Shown in pieces: positions 60,509 through 64,000 of a DNA stretch of 64,000 nucleotides (the first letter of the stretch is position 1; each line of letters starts with the position of its first letter). This DNA comes from Medicago truncatula. Its lineage: Eukaryota; Streptophyta; Magnoliopsida; Fabales; Fabaceae. The notes under the pieces are model-generated. The model did no database searches, had not been told where the DNA came from, and was given only the letters and a program-made list of their open reading frames with translations. Location of the stretch: contig NC_053042.1 of the NCBI RefSeq assembly GCF_003473485.1, positions 36,112,762 through 36,176,761 on the forward strand, written 5' to 3'. A program made the position numbers and the translations under genes.

Positions 60509-63411
60509 TCAATTTTCACAGTATAGTCTTTGCTTCACCCGCCTTCCATTTACATCACTGCCATCAAGTATTGCTTCGTTTCTATGCTTGCACAGGAAGT
60601 CCGAATGCTCAGTAAATCTAGCCACATACTCCAAGAGCTCAGTCAAAACAGATGGGCAACTTTCCTTCAAGTACTCGAAACCATCAGTTTGCATCACAGC
60701 TGAAAAGAAGAAAGGAAACGAAATACTTCAGTTGATATCATAGGTCTGATGAAGAATAAATAGGTACAAACAATTCTTTTGTTGTTATTGTACGCATACA
60801 AATTTACCAACAATTTGGGTAAAACTGTAAAAGCCATCATATACAGCATCCTAATTAAAAGAGTTTAAGAACTGCTACTACATCAAAAATACCCAAAGTC
60901 ACTAAGCTTGATTTGCATAAACAAAGTAGTTGTAATTTTTGTAAAAACAAATCCTTAATAAAGCATAAGCATACGAATTTTCAGTGATAGCAACATACAG
61001 ACATGAATGTCATTAATGACTTTAATTTTCAGTGATAGCAACATACAGACTTTCAGGCCTTTTAATGTCCCAATTCCCCTAATATTGCACATGTTTTTCT
61101 TTTTGTTGTATGTGAGAGACAGAATAGAAGTTCAGTAAACTAAAACACACCTCTGAGATTTTCAGGCCTTGCAATGAATTTCAAACAGACTGCTTTCAGC
61201 TGGAAACAATGGTGCTGCTCTGCCAAAGCTAAAGTTGTAGCCACGGTATTTATTGCAACATCTTCACATAGACTTGCTTCACACATCAGCCTAAGTCTAT
61301 CTAAGGCATACCGATCAGCTGCTGCTAGCAGATGCTGAGCCATCAAGGTAGTTGCCCATTTTGAGTTAATCCCAGTAAGCTCTTGCATGTCAGGCAGCGA
61401 GTCCCAATATATAACATGAAGCAATGCCTTCAAAATAGAGAAAAAAATATGGCATAGCACAGCAGACAAGTTGCACATTCCATATGCATGTTATTAAACT
61501 TCATTTATAAACTAAATAATACCACAAACACATTAAACACAAGTACAACATGTTGTAAACATACGTAAACTGCATACAGTCAACGGCGGTTTGAAAAACC
61601 AATGGTTTAATAAGAATTAGAGAAACCAGCTAGAACAACTCAACAAACAGGAACCAAGCAATAAAGGAACTAAAATCAGAAAGGAACTCGGAATTAATTT
61701 CAATCAATTTTCAAAAGATATGTATATCAGAACAATCAACGCCAACATTTTTTGCAAACATGTATTAAGATGATACACCCTACTAATGCCAGAAGCAGGC
61801 AGGATTGGTCACTAAGTCGGTTGCAATTGTATGCTTAACAATTATAATAAGGGGAAATATTCTAAAACGAAACGAAGTTCAATATCTATATCAGGACAGA
61901 GACAAAAAGGATAATCGCAACGAATTTTGCAACAGCATTGCAAACATAAATAAATAAAAATTAAAAAATGATAAAGAGGAAGCACAAAAAAAAAAAATAT
62001 ATTTAAACCTTGAAAACAGGAGCCTCAATATCTTCAACTTTTATACACTGTGTATTCTGATCTTTCATAGGACCAAAAAGCTGAGCTCTAAAAACAGGTG
62101 ATCGAGCTGCTAATACCAATTTATGAGCCGCAAAAATTTCGCCATTCACTTCAAAATTCACATCACTGCTTTTTCCACTTTCCAGAAGCTTCCCAAACTG
62201 GTGACCAATAGTAGAAGGTGATATTGGAATTGAAAATGTTTTAGGGCCCTCTGTGTGTGACCTCACAACACCGACGCTACAATTAACACTAAGACAGTTA
62301 TCTTTAAGGTAATCTGAAGTCTCTAATGACGTTCTCTTAAAAAATCTCTTGTATCCCCTGAAACACAATTTAAAATAATTAGCCTTTACAAAACTGTACA
62401 TCTTCCATTGTCACAAAAAAGTTCCATGAACTCAATTCAGCAGGAAATATTTCGCCAAACCAAAATCAACAAATGCATTCAATGGGAGACAGCAAACTTC
62501 ATTATAAATCAGAAAATAAAATGCCATTACTTTGAGTTATTTAAGGGGATAGAGGCCCTCTCACACCCCCACCCCCCAAAAAACGAATCAAACATTTGCA
62601 TCACATGAAAAAATAACACGAAACATTCCACCGCAAAATGAACAAATTACTAATATCAGAAATCCTTTCACCCCTTTTCCCAATTCAAAACACTTCAGCA
62701 TTTTCAACTCACAGTCACAGACATGTATAACTTCCAAATATTCATCTTTCTTATAAATAAAAATCACCCAAAATTCATAGCATTCCAAGTAACCAACATT
62801 GGGTCAATTCAAGAACAAGAACATAACAATCAAAATTTACACAAAATGTAAAAAAACCCATCAAGTGCAAACCTTTACAAACACTACCCTCAACAACAAG
62901 ATCAGAACATAGCAAAAATTAAAAAAGACTGTTTTTATGCAAATTAAACTAAGTGATAACTGAAAACTAACCACATGCTACCACGGTATTTCAACGTATA
63001 AGGTCCACTCTCCAACGTCCTATCAAAATGACTATGAACCTTATGCCTCTCTTTCCCACTCTGATCCAAAAGCGTTAATTCAAAAAGCGCCCTAACATCA
63101 GTCCCTTCACTCGCAAGCGCGATGAAAAGCGACACATACGTAGCATTATCCTCCACGCTTTTCCCATCAGGGTAAAAATAAATCGCCCATTCGTACCCAC
63201 CAACGGTGAAAATCTCCGATGCTATGTATTTCCCAATTCCAATCCCTTTTGAGAGTGAATACCCCGTTATCTTGAACCTGTGTGAGCCTTTGATGGTGTC
63301 GGTTATCGATGTTGAGGAGGTTGTTGATGGAATTGAGGGTGGTGATGGTGATGAAGATGATGATGATGAATTTGAGGATGGCCTCGTTGTTTCTCGAAGA
63401 ATCTTACCCAT
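60509..63411 (-). CDS. BPM: BTB/POZ-MATH (BPM-type) Cullin3 substrate adaptor, 418 aa
   Basis: Four exons: 62972-63411, 62009-62357, 61151-61427 and 60509-60699. After a Ser/Pro-rich N-terminus, a MATH domain spans residues about 43-175 ([46 protein letters not shown]-like text, [19 protein letters not shown]). A BTB/POZ domain spans about 200-320 ([45 protein letters not shown]). A BACK-like helical tail contains [18 protein letters not shown]. Such proteins bind CUL3 through BTB and substrates through MATH, and target transcription factors (for example homeodomain-leucine zipper and ERF/AP2 types) and PP2C phosphatases for ubiquitination. Length and exon pattern match Arabidopsis BPM proteins of about 400 aa. 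Which BPM it is closest to cannot be said by eye. Confidence 0.94.
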
Positions 63412-63917
63412 ATGAGAGCCACGAGAAGGTGAATTGGTGGTGAAATTAGGGTGAGATTATGTAGAATTCAAACCCGATCTGTGGGAATTGGGATCGGGTG
63501 AGAATCTTTATCGAGAAAAGGTGAGATTTTGGAAAGAAAATATAGGGGAATTTGAAGATGGAAATTCTAGGGTTTGGATTTGGAGAAAGAAGAGATAAAT
63601 GAAAAAATGGAAGAAAATCTATGGATGGTGGTGATAAAGGAAAGTTGATGTGTCACGCGCTATGGACTTCGCGTAGATTTTATAGTTCATTTGGTTGAGT
63701 TGTTTTTATTTTTTGAACACGTGTATGGGTGTGATAGGTAGATCTAGGAAGCAAAAAAGTTGTGACGACGGTGAATTTATACAGTGAATTATTTTGTCAC
63801 GTTTGGCGGCGCCTCAATTTCCAGTTTCCACCGTACTCAAGAAAAGTAAACACCTTTCTTAAACCAAACATGAGGTTTCATTCTAATCATTACTATTTTC
63901 TCAAAAAAAAAAAAAAA
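63412..63917 (-). promoter_or_regulatory. 5' UTR and promoter of the BPM gene
   Basis: The leader is purine-rich on the plus strand. A palindromic G-box CACGTG lies at 63718-63723, about 300 bases before the start codon, and is a candidate site for bHLH or bZIP factors. Nothing else is resolved. Confidence 0.5.
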
Positions 63918-63972
63918 CTAATCATTTATTTATTCTTTCAAAAAAGAAAAAATCTAATCGTTTATTTATTCT
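63918..63972. repeat. Oligo(A) micro-insertion between 19-bp direct repeats
   Basis: CTAATCATTTATTTATTCT at 63918-63936 recurs with one change at 63954-63972. The 17 bases between are ttcaaaaaagaaaaaat. A further CTAATCATT at about 63883 followed by tctca and an A run suggests the event happened more than once at this site. Confidence 0.6.
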
Positions 63973-64000
63973 CTCAAAAAAAAAAACATCAACTTTTATT

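Overview
The window is nuclear DNA from a flowering plant. It is AT-rich, its genes have many AT-rich introns with GT-AG borders, and miniature transposons are common. Three tandem genes for legumin J-type 11S seed storage globulins, with legumin boxes in their promoters, place it in a temperate legume of the pea/clover/Medicago group. Medicago is my best guess, but the genus is not proven. All gene models were assembled by eye from reading frames and splice sites; each complete model closes in frame.

Layout, left to right. 1-7.4 kb: a Tourist-like MITE, a nine-exon plus-strand gene for a CUE-domain coiled-coil protein, and a very small minus-strand gene for a DEVIL/ROTUNDIFOLIA4-type peptide. 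7.4-15 kb: gene-poor, with three MITEs, a dead LINE reverse transcriptase and several oligo(T) micro-insertions flanked by direct repeats. 15.0-16.3 kb: a glutathione peroxidase gene (minus, six exons). 19.0-34.3 kb: a full-length HUA2-like PWWP/CID gene (minus, eleven coding exons, 1,396 codons). Its two long introns hold a hAT element, a LINE tail, LTR debris and tandem duplications. 36.3-39.1 kb: a transposon cluster of one LTR remnant, two hAT elements and one MULE; the three DNA elements have visible target-site duplications. 40.0-52.7 kb: three legumin genes, all minus strand, in a segmental triplication. The two spacers between them carry broken pieces of the neighbouring PALE CRESS gene and a Ty3/Gypsy fragment. 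53.7-58.0 kb: the intact PALE CRESS gene (minus, seven exons). 60.5-63.4 kb: a MATH-BTB (BPM-type) Cullin3 adaptor gene (minus, four exons).

Apart from the storage-protein cluster the genes are unrelated, as is usual for plant chromosomes. The legumins would be made together in developing seeds. PALE CRESS and glutathione peroxidase serve plastid biogenesis and peroxide control; HUA2-like and BPM act in RNA processing/flowering and in protein turnover. The points most worth following are the mosaic structure of the first legumin gene, the relics that record how the cluster grew, and the repeated class of tiny A/T-tail insertions. I saw no CRISPR array, tRNA, rRNA or prokaryote-type operon.
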